Origin: Phoronis australis
Lineage: Eukaryota; Phoronida; Phoronidae
NCBI GenBank assembly: GCA_002633005.1
Contig: NMRA01000534.1
Coordinates: forward strand, 188,382-227,026
Length of the DNA stretch: 38,645 bases
Direction: 5' to 3'
Shown here: positions 12,271-23,450 of the stretch, piece by piece
Layout of the letters: each line of letters starts with the position of its first letter
How positions within the stretch are numbered: position 1 is the first letter of the stretch
Program-made: the position numbers and the translations under genes
Notes under the pieces: model-generated
Seen by the model: only the letters and a program-made list of their open reading frames with translations
Databases searched by the model: none
Told to the model about the DNA's origin: nothing

Positions 12271-13860
12271 ATAAAAATGGCCACTAGATGGCGCAAAAAC
12301 GTACAATCCATCCAAAAACAGGAATATGTCATATTTCAAATCTGTCAAGGAACTGTCAAAACAGAATAAAATAAAATAAAATAAAATTGCCACTAGTGGG
12401 CACCGCGTCCGTTGGATCCGCCTGAAAGTCGTCGTTGTCTTTTTTTACTCTTCATATAAATACACTTACTAAATTTAATAAATATCCTGAAGTGGGTTTA
12501 GGCGATACAGCTATGGGCGCAAAACAAAACAAAACTACCACAAGGAGGCGCCACAGTAGTTAGTCGCCGTCATCAAACGTCCTCTTCCAACTGACAACAT
12601 ATACGCCAATTTTCAAAACCATCCCTAGAATGACTTGGTTGATACAGGAGTGGACGCCAAAAACAAGATTTGAAAACAGAAAAAATAGCCCCTAGGTCAA
12701 GAAAAATACCTCGATTGCAACCAAAAACAGGAAAATAGCGTCATCTCACCAATAGATGCCTATATATAAAATTTTATGAAAACCTGTTGAGGATTTTTGA
12801 AGATACAGAGTTAAACGTAAAAACTAAAATTGCCACTAGTGGGCACACCAGTTGTCAGATCTGTCCGAAAGTCGTCGTCGTCCGTAGTAAACATCATATA
12901 AATACTCTTGTTAAATTAAATAAAGATCCTGCAAACACTTTAGGAGGTACAGCCATGAGGTGCCCCGGTAGACAAAGTCGTCAAAAAATCATTGTCAGCC
13001 GTCCACTTCATAGTAAAAACATACATGTACATGCCAATTTCCACAGTTATCCTGAAAATGGTTTGGTTGATAGATGAGTGTACGCCAAAAAACAGACTCG
13101 AAGACAGTAAAAATGGCCACTAAGTGGCGCAAACTAGGTCAAATTCATCTGAAAACGGAGCGATAGCGTCACCTCATTAGCAGATGCCTGTATGCCAAAT
13201 TTTATGAAAATAGGTAAGGACCTTTGAAGATACAGAGGTAAACCTAAAAAAATAAAATTGCCACTAGGTGGCACGGCAGTAGTCAGATCGTTCCGAAAGT
13301 CGTCGTCGACCGTAGTTAACATCATATAAATATACTTACTAAATTTCCTAAGGATCTTGCGAACAGCTTAGGAGACACAGTCATAGGCGCAAAAAAAACA
13401 AAACTGCCACTAGGAGGCGCCACAGTAGTCAAAGTCGTCGGAAAATCATCGTCAAACGTCAACTTCATAGTAAAAACGTACATGTCAATTTCCGCAATCA
13501 TCCTTTGAGCGGTTTGGCTGATAGAGGGGTGGAAGCAAAAAAACAGACTTGAAAGCAGTAAAAACGGCCACTAGGGGGCGCAAACTACATCGAATCCATC
13601 CGAAAGCGGGAGGATGGCATCATCTCACTAAAAGGTGCCTACACACCAAATTTCGTTAAAATCCGTTAAGATACAGATCAGGTAAGCGTAAAAAAATAAA
13701 ATTGCCAGTAGGGGGCACAGCGGTTGTCGGATCTGTCCGGAAGTTCACTCACGCCACCCTATCCACGGAAGGAATACATGTGCAAAATTTCATTGACATA
13801 CGTCAAGACGTTTTGGAGATAGAGCAACGGACGCCGGACACCGGACGGACGGACGGAGAT
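12271..13860 (+). repeat. Tandem array with CTCF-core-like motifs
   Basis: The array is built of ~145 bp monomers grouped into ~430 bp higher-order units; complete units start near 12389, 12832 and 13260, with partial units at both ends. Each monomer starts with a motif such as GGCCACTAGGGGGCGC and then carries a related body (TCCGAAAG, CAAATTT, GATACAG). Motif positions are 12279, 12389, 12537, 12688 (decayed), 12832, 12955 (mostly lost), 13115, 13260, 13406, 13566 and 13704, all on the plus strand. An AATAA run (12362-12387) precedes the second motif. A GGAC/ACGG run (13842-13857) follows the last monomer. Tandem core plus ACGG microsatellite resembles the bivalve pearl/DTC84-type and Helentron-related elements; that link is inference. 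Confidence 0.9.
13566..13581 (+). promoter_or_regulatory. Best CTCF-like motif of the array
   Basis: GGCCACTAGGGGGCGC matches the known CTCF core consensus (TGGCCACCAGGGGGCGCTA) at every base but one across its length. Good matches in the same array are GGCCACTAGATGGCGC (12279), GCCACTAGGAGGCGC (13406) and GCCACTAGGTGGCAC (13260). Binding depends on whether the host CTCF has the usual zinc-finger specificity. Confidence 0.5.
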
Positions 13861-14743
13861 GACGGCATAATGCGTCCACATATAAATATCAATATAAATT
13901 TTAATTGCCTTGAAAAGAAGTTGTAGTTTTATTAAATACTTTTGAGCGTATTGTAATTTGTATCGCTACGGGTTTAAAGGTAAAATGATAGTCAACTGAA
14001 AATGTAAATCATTTCAATAAATCATGATCCTCTAGTTGGAGACATGGCGTACATAAATCGGTGACCTAAGGAATGCTAAATTCACTCTCGCACGCGTGTC
14101 GTACTTTATTTTTATTGTTTTATAACAAATTAGTGTGTTCAGTGGGGTTTGTACAAACAAAGACAGTTTATTTATCAAACAACTGTAAGTCACTTGATAA
14201 GACGAAACGATCTCACGAAACTATCACGTGTCCTGAAGCAATGTGTATCAACGTCAATCAACATTGAGCAGGAAGGCTCATACTACAGAGAACATTAATT
14301 TTCTTAACAACCTTTTTAATGTAACCTGTAGAATAAATGTGCGTGTGACTGTTAGAAAGGTAATTGTCCTGTGTATACAAATCATTTAGTTTTCGTGAAT
14401 CTACAAAGCCGATGGGCCTACCTCACTGCTAATTAGATGGGTCTGTTTCATGAATAATGACTTAAGACTGAAGACAACAGTTAACGTTCCACACCACTAG
14501 TTTAAAAAAATAACGAAATCTCACTTAAGCAAAAGTGCAGGTCTCTGAGGAAAACCTTACAACTACGAGTTACTGATGTTATTTAGCATAAATTATTTCT
14601 CCCTTGTGATGTAATGATAATGAGATGAGCAAACCTTTATTCGATAATTGCGAATTGGGAGCGTAAGGCCAAATGTCTGATTGAAATCGTAAGTCACCGT
14701 TCTAAGCTAAGAGACTAACAGAAATCTTTGGGAGCTGGGTAGA
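13861..14743. other. No recognised gene
   Basis: About 0.9 kb of A+T-rich sequence. The GGCATAATGCGTCC phrase at 13864-13877, just after the ACGG run, may be the end of the array element. Nothing else is recognised. Confidence 0.4.
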
Positions 14744-14882
14744 CTTCAATAACGCTAGGACCTCGATATGACCTCGCTAGAAAGGCAAGACTTCGCGAGA
14801 TTACTTGATACATTGCCATGTACTTTCAAAGAGAGCACGGGATTTAGGCTAGATTTTTCTCTTTGCGAGACAGCTATTAAAT
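14744..14882 (-). mobile_element. Small MITE, GTTCAGTAACGCTAGGACC family, copy 1
   Basis: It reads CTTCAATAACGCTAGGACCT at the left. On the minus strand it matches the copies at 24442 and 24594 through the internal phrases CACGTG/CCCGTG, ATCTCGCGAAGTCTTGC and CTAGCGAGGTC. The outer end toward 14882 (GCGAGACAGCTATT) resembles the partly decayed TIR of the 24594 copy. Confidence 0.7.
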
Positions 14883-15793
14883 TTTACCCAGCTTGAATGA
14901 AAACCACCTTTCGAAAAGTGTGCAACGAACATTACTGCCAGAGCTAAAAAGGCCAGATAGCTAAATACTACACAGAACAATTATGTAAAAAGTACACTAG
15001 ACAATTTTCCATTCAATGTCAAGTTTAGTTTCTAATTTTATTAAAATAGGAAAAAAGTACAAATTCCTCAAGAGCAGCCATAGCAGTTTTGTGTTGTGTG
15101 CACCATGTTGTAGTACCATATTGGGAGCTTTTTAAAATAACCAGAAAATCTCTGAAACGTGTGGGGTTTTACATTGTCAAGAAAGGTAAATGGGTATGTA
15201 TTGCTGTTAACTTTGGAATAAAATATCTCTAACAATTTTGCATTACATGTTCCAGGTTACCTTCGAATTTCATAAATAACTTAACGTATTAATTGTAGAC
15301 CATCGTAGTATATATTTTTAAAATCCTTGATCACAAACTCCTATTATGTTTACTGAGTTAATGGGCGGTTGCTCATAATCAGATTGCGTGTTTTCTAAAA
15401 ATCGTGACTTTTCACTGAAATCGCCGCATTTTTTGTTAAACACGATTATTTCTCACGAAACTTGCAAATTCAGTTACTTTAGTTATCTACAAAAGCGTAC
15501 CTGAGTTTTCTTTTAAGGCCTTTTAATTCATGAGCTCGGAGGTAAAAAATCAAGAACTTTTTTCAAAGAATGTCGGTATTTTCATTTTTAATGTGGAGTT
15601 CTGAGGCAAATTACCTTAAAAGAAATTCCAGATTAGGTTTTGTAGCTAACTGACAAAGAAACAGAATGTGCAAGTTTCATGCGAAAAAAGATGGAGGAAA
15701 GTCTCCATGAAAAAAGAAGATTTTCTAAAAAAAGCGGAGGACAGCTGGACATTATTTTGGTATTCATAAAAAGATTTTGTGATCATCAAGGGT
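14883..15793. other. No recognised gene
   Basis: A+T-rich sequence downstream (minus sense) of a LINE fragment. It may hold decayed LINE sequence, but no conserved block can be read. Confidence 0.35.
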
Positions 15794-16183
15794 TTAACAA
15801 ATATATAGTTTTATGAGTCTTCTATAATTGATCAAATGGGATGGAGTTGTGAGACAACATTGCCTGTTTTCTGAGTAACTGTTGTCAAAGAAATGTTTCA
15901 AACATGGGTAGGTCTGATGGAGGTATAGTGGTGTGGTCCCGTTGTTGTAAATAAGTTTAAAGCAGACATAGTTTTGTAGTTCTGCAAACAAAAGTAGATT
16001 CAAATTTTCGCATAAGGGGTTTGCGCCTGCATTAAATTTGTTGTATCCTATGTGACGAAGTGCGTGTTTCCGTATTATTTCTATTGCGTGACAGTTGTTA
16101 AAAGCACAGATGCAAACGCCATAATGAAGATTAATTAATGTACAAAAAATCACATTTAGAATATGACCCAATAAAGAAGACAA
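15794..16183 (-). pseudogene. LINE reverse transcriptase C-terminal fragment
   Basis: A 129-residue minus frame contains KHALRHIGYNKFNAGANPL followed by CENLNLLLFAELQNY and FKLIYN. This fits the 'QKxALRxIxxxxxxAHTxPLFxxLNILxxxELxxxxxxxFMYK' block that follows the reverse transcriptase core in CR1/L2-like LINEs. The preceding TLINLHYGVCICA fits the LInPhLnYGixxWG motif with the W lost. The catalytic YxDD region is not present, so this is a truncated, diverged copy. The start Met is arbitrary; the fragment may extend further on both sides. Confidence 0.65.
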
Positions 16184-16828
16184 AACACCACGTGTTACAG
16201 ATAATTAGTTGGCAATCTATAGAGTATGACACTTCCAACTGAGTGCCGTTATCAATTCTTATTCGCAGGAATCTTATGACTGTGACAAATTCAACTCATT
16301 TAGTTACAGTTGAGGTATTTGGTTGCCATCGATGGACAAAAGTAAATAGACAAAATGCCGTTTCCTCAGCATGGCGGCTAATTCGTTTAACAGCAAAATG
16401 ACTGGTAGTAACTATGACTGAGACAGAATTACTTACAGAATGTCTTAGCCACCTAACTTGGGGTTATTTCTTCTTCATTCTGGATCACAAACGAAAACCA
16501 TTAAGACCACGAACTTGGCTTCAGCCCAGTCGCCGTGACGGGAAATAACGGATAATTTTGTCTGAATGCTATCGACGCGTAGTGTACAGAATGATGTCAA
16601 GATTGTTTGACAGATGGAGGTCACTGTACATCAACAAAGAACAAAAGTGGGCTACGTATTGACCACTGTGGACTGCCTCAAGTGTCAGTATCATTACTTG
16701 TTATTATTTTCTGTCATTAAACGGACTTCTGAGCTTTCAAACATACCTCGTCTCATTTCCCAACCATCTGTTAGCATGCCATTGTTTTAAATTCAACATC
16801 TTGGGTTAATGAATCTTTCTCCAATATA

Positions 16829-16905
16829 AGATTCGAACTCGGGCTCGAAACTCGTAGTTTCACTACGGCAGAATTGTACTTTTATCCCATACGCGTTGAA
16901 TCAGT
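16829..16905 (-). pseudogene. Possible tRNA-derived fragment (B box only)
   Basis: On the minus strand GAGTTCGAATC at 16830-16840 is a strong RNA polymerase III B-box match. No convincing A box or acceptor stem is visible upstream. It may be a SINE remnant or a chance match. Confidence 0.25.
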
Positions 16906-17513
16906 CGAGGGAAATACGGCCATGTAATAATGTTTTCCGTATTCACCTCCCGCACTACTTCAACAGCGACCTCTGACATGGAAAGTTCAAAAGGTAGGTC
17001 AATGTCAACTCGACATCGATAGCTGGTTCGATCATCAAATTTTCGGAAAATAGTTTAAAGTAATGCAATTGCAACAGTGTGAGTAACACTTAACATGCAA
17101 TCAGGTATCAGTCGTAACATCCATAACAGGATTGTTAATTACTGGGTATTTGACACTTATGTCTCAGTTTTCGATTGCTAGTGTTGTGTCGTCTGCAACT
17201 CGATCAGGCGCCGATTCCTCGGTGAATACAATATGAAATATTGTTGTTACTTAACTATTTTCAAAAGATGTTACAAGTTCAATGCACAGTTACCATTGCA
17301 TTCATCTTTGTTATCTCTTTTCAAGTAATAAATCGTTATATTTAAAACTGTTTATTTTACAAGAGAAAACTTGCAACCTAACGCGCAAGTACGAGTAGGC
17401 TTACATAGCTATAGGCTGTGATCCGCCACGTGAACAGTCTGAGCGAAAAAAATGAAAGAAACTTAGGAATTTGATGCGTATGGGATAAATACAAACCTAC
17501 CCCGATTGGCATA
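16906..17513. other. No recognised gene
   Basis: No coding frame or second copy of this stretch was seen. Confidence 0.35.
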
Positions 17514-17611
17514 GATGAAGTAATATCCCACTCGACATTAGTCCGCGTATCGACCGAAACCGAAGGTGAGGTCGATACACGGAATAATGTCTCGTGGGAT
17601 ATTACTTCATC
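17514..17611. repeat. Fold-back hairpin element
   Basis: Positions 17514-17555 (starting GATGAAGTAATATCCCAC) pair with 17570-17611 over 42 bp with a few mismatches, around a 14 nt loop. The element resembles the hairpin at 23325-23450 in size and in an inner ATCCC phrase, so both may be hairpin-type MITEs. It has no coding capacity. Confidence 0.85.
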
Positions 17612-18769
17612 AACGGCACTCTTGGTACGTTTTGTGTATATAATTTCACCTTCGCACTGGCTTTATATATACCCCCCTACCTCGTCAGACTCGAGGTTTT
17701 TCTAGAATTGAGAATGAGGAAACGTGAACAATTGAAACATTTAATCACGTGTGTGCTGATGACTTCCCTGAAATTTCATTAATAGCCCAGTCAAACTTCA
17801 TTCTCTCTTCATTCGCTTACCGTTGACACAATATTTCAAGCTCCTATCGACAAAATGAATAAAAGTTTCGAAGCAAAAAGAGAAGAGTCCATATAAGAAA
17901 ATGTACTGGAAATGGGATTGATGAATTTTTTTGGTGCGAGCAACAAAGCCGGGTGTCTCCGGGTGTCTCAAGGTGTTTTCAAGAAGTTTTTTACCCGTTC
18001 GCTAGTTGCGCGATGTCGATTAAAGAGATTGAATTATCACACGTAAGCAGTTTGGGTTATTGGACAGGCTTTACCAAAACGGATAAGATGTCAAATGAAA
18101 CTAATTTTCGTTCTAAATAGATGAAAACAGTAAAGGTAATTGTTAATAACCAGTTGCTGCTAAACAACAGATTTCTGACGCCGAGAAAGGCGCAAAATGA
18201 ACAGACAATCAAAAATTCCACACAGACATTGTGTTTGGAAACACAATTAAATTATCACGAAAGTTCCTTAAACTGCAGACTTGTCCGAGTTAATTTGAAT
18301 ATAATACAATATATTCCTAACACCTTGATCGTGCATAGGTTAAAAAATCTTTCCCTGCGACCTCAGTAAACTTTTTCAACACAGTACTACCAGCTGTGAT
18401 CCTGATGTTGAAGTCGTAAGATAACAATGTCAAAATATCAAATTAACTTTTGATTAGCAGTCTCAGTGTTAAGTGATAACTATTTTCTCGCCTGGGAGGC
18501 TGTAGTTGTGTGTATATGTTTTACAAAGGGACATTATAGGTTTTACGTCCGAAAAACACATTTTAGGGTTATTGTTGGATGGGGTGGACTTGCTGAAGTT
18601 ATTGGCTTTGGCCTGAGCTATAAAGCAACAAAATCAGACATTCGCACATGATCACTTCTTTTTAGTGACATTTAGCGAAAAATAAACGTGCAATAATAGC
18701 AAAATAATTCTGTGATGACTAAAGTACGTTTAAAGTGGTCACGAAGTCAAGAAATAAAATTTTGAAGTA
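17612..18769. other. No recognised gene
   Basis: Short frames at 18121-18369 and 18466-18651 show no domain. A short direct duplication GGGTGTCTC occurs at 17951-17969. Confidence 0.35.
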
Positions 18770-19046
18770 CACACTGACTTCCGCATTCAACATCAATAAC
18801 GTGACCAAATCTCATTTAACCTAAACGTTCAACTTGAAGCCAAAATATCAAAAACGCCATGTCATTTCCTTTTCATGTTAACATATAACAATCCCGTTTC
18901 TGATAACCCCTCATGCAAAAGTGGAAATTTCAAAAATAATTCCTAGACCGTTTGTAGAACAGGGCTCACCGCATAGTATCTGAAAGTTTCACATGAATCC
19001 GATCAAACAAACTTTTTGGAATTTTTCTAGGGCCCTACATAACCTT
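18770..19046 (+). repeat. Dispersed ~390 bp repeat, copy 1
   Basis: It shares blocks with 19610-20006 and 25385-25786: AACGTGACC, GATAACCCCTCATGCAAAAG, a decayed TTCCTAACAGCG, a TATCTGAAAGTTTCA block, and a terminal CCTACATAACCTTAA. The end resembles the outer end of TIR element copies A and B (ACATAACCTTAA), so these may be members of one broad family. Confidence 0.7.
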
Positions 19047-19054
19047 AACATGCC

Positions 19055-19171
19055 AAAATGCTGCCTACTTACTGAACCCCACATTCACATCACAAAATGC
19101 TGCCTACTTACTGAACCCCACATTCACATCACAAAATGCTGCCTGCTTACTGAACCCCACATTCACATCAC
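19055..19171 (+). repeat. 39 bp minisatellite, three units
   Basis: Three consecutive 39 bp units start at 19055, 19094 and 19133 with only one base differing in the third (TACTT to TGCTT). Since 39 is divisible by three, an open frame from 18993 reads three copies of KCCLLTEPHIHIT. I regard this as a by-product of the repeat length. The array begins a few bases after the end of the preceding dispersed repeat copy. Confidence 0.97.
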
Positions 19172-19609
19172 AAAAAAACGAAAACGAATATAGTAAATAA
19201 TTTAATAATGGCCTACATGTAGGCCTATTTTGAAAAAGATATACGTCATGATTAATGAACTTAATTATCGATGACAACACAGGTGTACCGCCTCTGGACA
19301 GATTTCTCACACAATTTGGCCGTAAGAGTCCCAAGTGCCTGTTGTTTTCATAATATTATCATGATCAAACCACGACAAAACAAAATTATTAATAGATACT
19401 AATTAGGTCAACTGGGACACTGTGCTAAACGCATGACAGTCTTGAACGTAGCCGGAATTACTAATCTGCAATTAATTGTATGTTGGACCTTATCGACATG
19501 TCGGTGGATTTAGCCAAATATATACAAGACTATAGATTTTATTTCAATAAAATCGTACATTATCTGAAAGCAGAAAGCCTACAAGAGATGATTTTCTACT
19601 ACCAATCTG
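19172..19609. other. No recognised gene
   Basis: No coding or repeat signal apart from a short palindromic CCTACATGTAGG at 19211-19222. Confidence 0.35.
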
Positions 19610-20006
19610 TCATGCATTGGGTAACGTGACCATGTCCTTTAGTAAAAATTTCCAAAAGAAAATGGTACACCCATATCAAATAACGGTATCAATAACTTGT
19701 CTTGACCAAATTTCGTTCGATATAAATGTTCAAGATGAAATCTCAAAAACCCTGTTGTAGTTTTCTAAACTATCATTTCGTTTCGTTTTATGCGAGTTTT
19801 GAATTTTTTCATAAAAATCATATATAATTCCTTTTTTGATAACCCCTCATGCAAAAGTGGAAAATGTTAAACCAGTTCCTAACAGCGTTTTTGAGAGCAG
19901 TGCATGGTATCTGGAAGTTTCATAATTCGCTCAGTTATTTCTAAAATATGATGTTCTGAAGTTTGCCAAATTTGGCCATTTTTCGAGAGTCCTACAAAAC
20001 CTTAAA
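19610..20006 (+). repeat. Dispersed ~390 bp repeat, copy 2
   Basis: It matches copies 1 and 3. Inside the copy, CTCAAAAACCCTGTTGTAG (about 19742) and TTCCTAACAGCGTTTTTGAG (about 19876) are approximate reverse complements. The family thus has an internal fold-back layout. It ends CCTACAAAACCTTAA. Confidence 0.75.
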
Positions 20007-20483
20007 TTCTTGCGACTCAGTGGCAGGTATGTGCCTGGTCGCGGTGTTGCAAGGCGATTTTCTATCTGAGGTTCATTTGAAAGCAGTAATGCATCCGTGT
20101 CAGTGCGGAATAGTTTCACACACCTCCCTGAGCACTGAAGCAATAGTGACTGAACTTCTTTAAATTTGTGGCAATGAGTATTTTGGCAAAGAGCACTTTT
20201 TATGCGCTTTCAGACGTGTCTCCGACGGAATAGATTAAATCATGATGAATTCATAATGAGAAGAGAGGTTTTTAACGGAGATATAAAGTTACTCCGTTGT
20301 GTGTATTCACATTTAAACAAAACGGGACAGCATTTAACGATGCAATGGCCGCCATTTTGAAGATGCGTTAATCCTCAATAAAGGTCAGTAATTTTTTAAT
20401 TTCAAGTTTCATTGGCCTCGTAAGGAGACTTTTTGTCAGAGCACTAGAATCACCACACAACAACTGAAATTAGTTGACTGCTT
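20007..20483. other. No recognised gene
   Basis: Short frames only; no domain or repeat recognised. Confidence 0.35.
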
Positions 20484-20715
20484 GCATACATGAGTGCAAA
20501 ACATACATATCAACACACGAAGATACATGTACATACATAACCTGCATACGTATAAACATACGAACACACATACACACACATACATAACACATACATACAC
20601 ACACAAACATACATACATACATACATACATACATACATACAAAAACTCATACATACATACATTCAAACGTATGAATATACATAGGCACGAATAGTATGTA
20701 CGTACATATACGTAC
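20484..20715. repeat. CATA-rich microsatellite region
   Basis: An imperfect ACAT/CATA/CACA tract with a pure (CATA)n core at about 20607-20640. The long frames on both strands that cover it (reading VCMYVCMY or HTYIHTYI) are products of the repeat. Confidence 0.95.
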
Positions 20716-21378
20716 AAACCTGAATACTTAAACTTAATGCTGAGAAAATATATGTCCTGTAGCGAAGACAACGGTTTTTAAGTTTTGGCTCCCGGCATGA
20801 GCGCAACTCACAGCCTGTGGCTTCTCAAGTTGCCGTAGACAAAATTACAAGAACAATCTATTTCATTGTTTTCTTGGCCTCTTTCTGAGAGTTAAGGGGT
20901 GGCAGTCGTTTGTCCTGGAACTCGATGAGAAAGCAGCTGCCGCGCTCGAAAGTAAACAAAGGCTGAAAAATTCTAATTTGGAACATATAGGCGCTAGTAA
21001 TAAACTTATGCCGTTAAGTAAGTAGCGTTCCCATGAATTTCAGAATCCCAGAAATTTTGCAGAAATGTTTTAAAAGAATTATTTCCATAAATATGTTGTG
21101 TCCCCATGCAATCGAGAATCCCAGCAATTTCTGAAGCCCCTTTCGGTTGACCTTGAAAAGACATCTAATAACAATGAAATGTCAGATCACATGCTACGAT
21201 ACCGCCATTGCTGCAGAGCACTTATGCTCGGAATTTTAATTAATGATCAGTTTATTTCGGTACATAAAGACGTATAGATGTGTTATTAATAAAACGAGGA
21301 GTTCGCCATAGAAGTTTCTGATATAATGACAACTGTTAAACTTCCACCTAGTAAAACCTTCAAACACAGGACACTGTA
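20716..21378. other. Non-genic stretch with a weak duplication
   Basis: CCATGAATTTCAGAATCCCA near 21031 and CCATGCAATCGAGAATCCCA near 21104 form a degenerate direct repeat. No gene is recognised. Confidence 0.35.
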
Positions 21379-22671
21379 TTAAGGATATCTCAAACCTTAT
21401 TCACAAAAAATGGCCGTTTTACAAAATTTCACATATATCTAGCAAAATACCTCATCTTCATTCTCGGAGAACTTCAAATACGAAATATATTCTATGTAGC
21501 GAGGAAAAAAGATTTAGCAGAACCACCTTGGAACCGGACAACCGCGTGAAAATTTGTTAACTACTTATCCTAGGTCAAAGGTTAGGGTGTTAATCAAATC
21601 GAATCTCCCCCCAGGCATAGAACAGCTCCATATGTAACCACAGTCCTTTCATTCAACGAATCGCCACAATATTGAGTCAACGAGGTGTACATATTGCAAG
21701 ATGTCGGGGAAAACGAAAACAAAGACGTAGTTTAGATCGTGAAGGAGTTGTGGGTCTGCATGCATACGACCGTTGAGAACGAATGCTCCGAGTCGCCGCA
21801 CGCCTCTGTGACTTGGTGTTCGCGAACACAGCAATTTGTGAAACGAGATGTTAATTAATTGATAGGTAATCTCACGTTTCGCTGTTTCCTTCTCATTCTC
21901 ACGACGCGTTTTAACCACCCACTCGATTTATATAGTCCATTTCGCACTTGGTCTCCCGGCGCGTGGTTTGTATAACAATGAATTGTTGATATCCTTTTTA
22001 AATAGGTCAACAATTGACCCCGACTCTCGGACTGGAGACGGTCACAAAATTTGTGTTTTAGCGTTAATTAAGTTAACTGCGCACTGCAAGTTCAGTTGAC
22101 ATTGCGAATGAACGTTGAAATAGCGAACATAGTTAAGGCATGTATAGGATATATTGACCTAAAACAAGATTTCACCGAATAATTAACCGAAAGCCTTGCG
22201 ATTTTCACGTGTCCCAACTTGACCGGCTTTTTCTCAGCTTCGGCAAATCGACTTAATTTGAAATTAGGAACTCGGTGGATTTCGCTGAAACTTTCCAAAC
22301 TTAATATTTATTCATCAATTTCAAAAGCGTTGTAAGGATTTTCGATATAAAGGTCTAGCGCATTGTAAGGAAAACAAATATGACTACTATGTTTTACAAA
22401 AATACCTTACGTTTAGCGTGTTGATTTGTCACAGAAACCAAACTAAAAGACTAATCGAAAATTCCTAACAGCGTTTTTGAGGAAACTAATGGAAGTTGTC
22501 ATTTAAAAAAGTTAAAATCAACCGAGGGGTTAGGAATGTATCTTTCTTAAAAATGAAATTTTGACTTAAAAAGATGTTAATGTAATAATAACGGCACATA
22601 AATATAAAATATATTTTTATACCACAATATCAGCCTCGAATGGCCAATACAACCGTGTAATAACCCATTTA

Positions 22672-22693
22672 GTTATCTCACTAGTGAGATAAC
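22672..22693. repeat. Perfect 22 bp palindrome
   Basis: The half-site GTTATCTCACT is followed directly by its exact reverse complement. It is a possible element terminus or protein-binding site. It sits 6 bp from the tRNA-like stretch. Confidence 0.95.
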
Positions 22694-22699
22694 ATTTTG

Positions 22700-22777
22700 G
22701 CGGGAATCGAGGCCGGTTTGGAACCCGGTCCGTAAGAGTTTCGAGTCGTCGACTTTACTACTGCACCACTCAGCGGC
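22700..22777 (-). pseudogene. tRNA-like sequence (SINE head candidate)
   Basis: On the minus strand TGGTGCAGTAG fits the A-box consensus TRGYNNARNNG exactly. About 40 nt later GGTTCCAAACC fits the B box and sits in a strong T-arm-like hairpin (CCGG-GTTCCAAA-CCGG). No acceptor stem is evident. It probably derives from a tRNA or SINE and lies in the nested insertion. Confidence 0.5.
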
Positions 22778-23324
22778 TGACGTCATTGATCGTGAAAATA
22801 GAATACTTAAATGAGCACGCGCAACAATCGCATGTTTAACAAAGGGAATTGTACCGACATTTATGCGCTATGAAAAATAAGACGCATAATTTCCATAAAA
22901 GCGATATTTCAAATCAGTGAAATTAATCTCTCGTTTTCTCTCACTTGTAAATCACCGATCTCCAATTTCAATGCGGGTATCGTGTCGTCGGAATCCTTCG
23001 ACATGAGCATTATACTCAATTACCAGTGGTAACCTACTTTAGCAGACGATATTTTGTCGGTCGAAGCTTAGCGTGATAAAATGTGTAGTAAGCTATAATA
23101 GTTGATAAACCTTAATTTATAGATTCACTTTCTTTCCATTTTGTTTAAATTTTCAATTGCTTTTGGGTAAAATCATTATTTGAAAAAAATAGCTCGGCTT
23201 TTCTAAAAGATCAAGACCTCCGATCCCGGGCCTCTGACACAGAAAGTAGTTACAAAGCCGAGGCGAGTCGAGAAAGGTAGATCGATTCATTGCAATGTTT
23301 CTCGTTCAGTATGTGTTATAAATA

Positions 23325-23450
23325 GATTATTACATGTTCTCTGTCGTTATCCCCGTTATCTAGAGCCCTCGTGGATTGTGGAGAATTATTTTCCAAAATC
23401 CACTCGGGCTCTAGAATACGGGGGATAACGACAGAGAACATGTAATAATC
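23325..23450. repeat. Long hairpin (fold-back element)
   Basis: The left arm 23325-23377 and right arm 23397-23450 are reverse complements with only a few differences, around a loop of about 19 nt. Shared inner text includes TTCTCTGTCGTTATCCCC and CTAGAGCCC. This is the strongest fold-back structure in the window. It marks the right end of the nested insertion. Confidence 0.93.

Noticed and set aside
12787-13325. Frames in the CTCF-like array as genes
   Set aside because: They cover repeat monomers, shift frame between units and lack any domain.
16829-16905. Functional tRNA gene
   Set aside because: Only a B box is present; there is no A box or acceptor stem.
18993-19193. Small repeat protein with three 13-residue units
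   Set aside because: The repeat unit is 39 bp, so periodic residues follow automatically; no promoter or start context supports a gene.
20436-20771. 111-residue Tyr/Val/Cys-rich minus frame
   Set aside because: Produced by the CATA microsatellite.
17514-23450. CRISPR array or Rho-independent terminators
   Set aside because: The hairpins are far too long and isolated, there are no regular spacers, and the context is eukaryotic.
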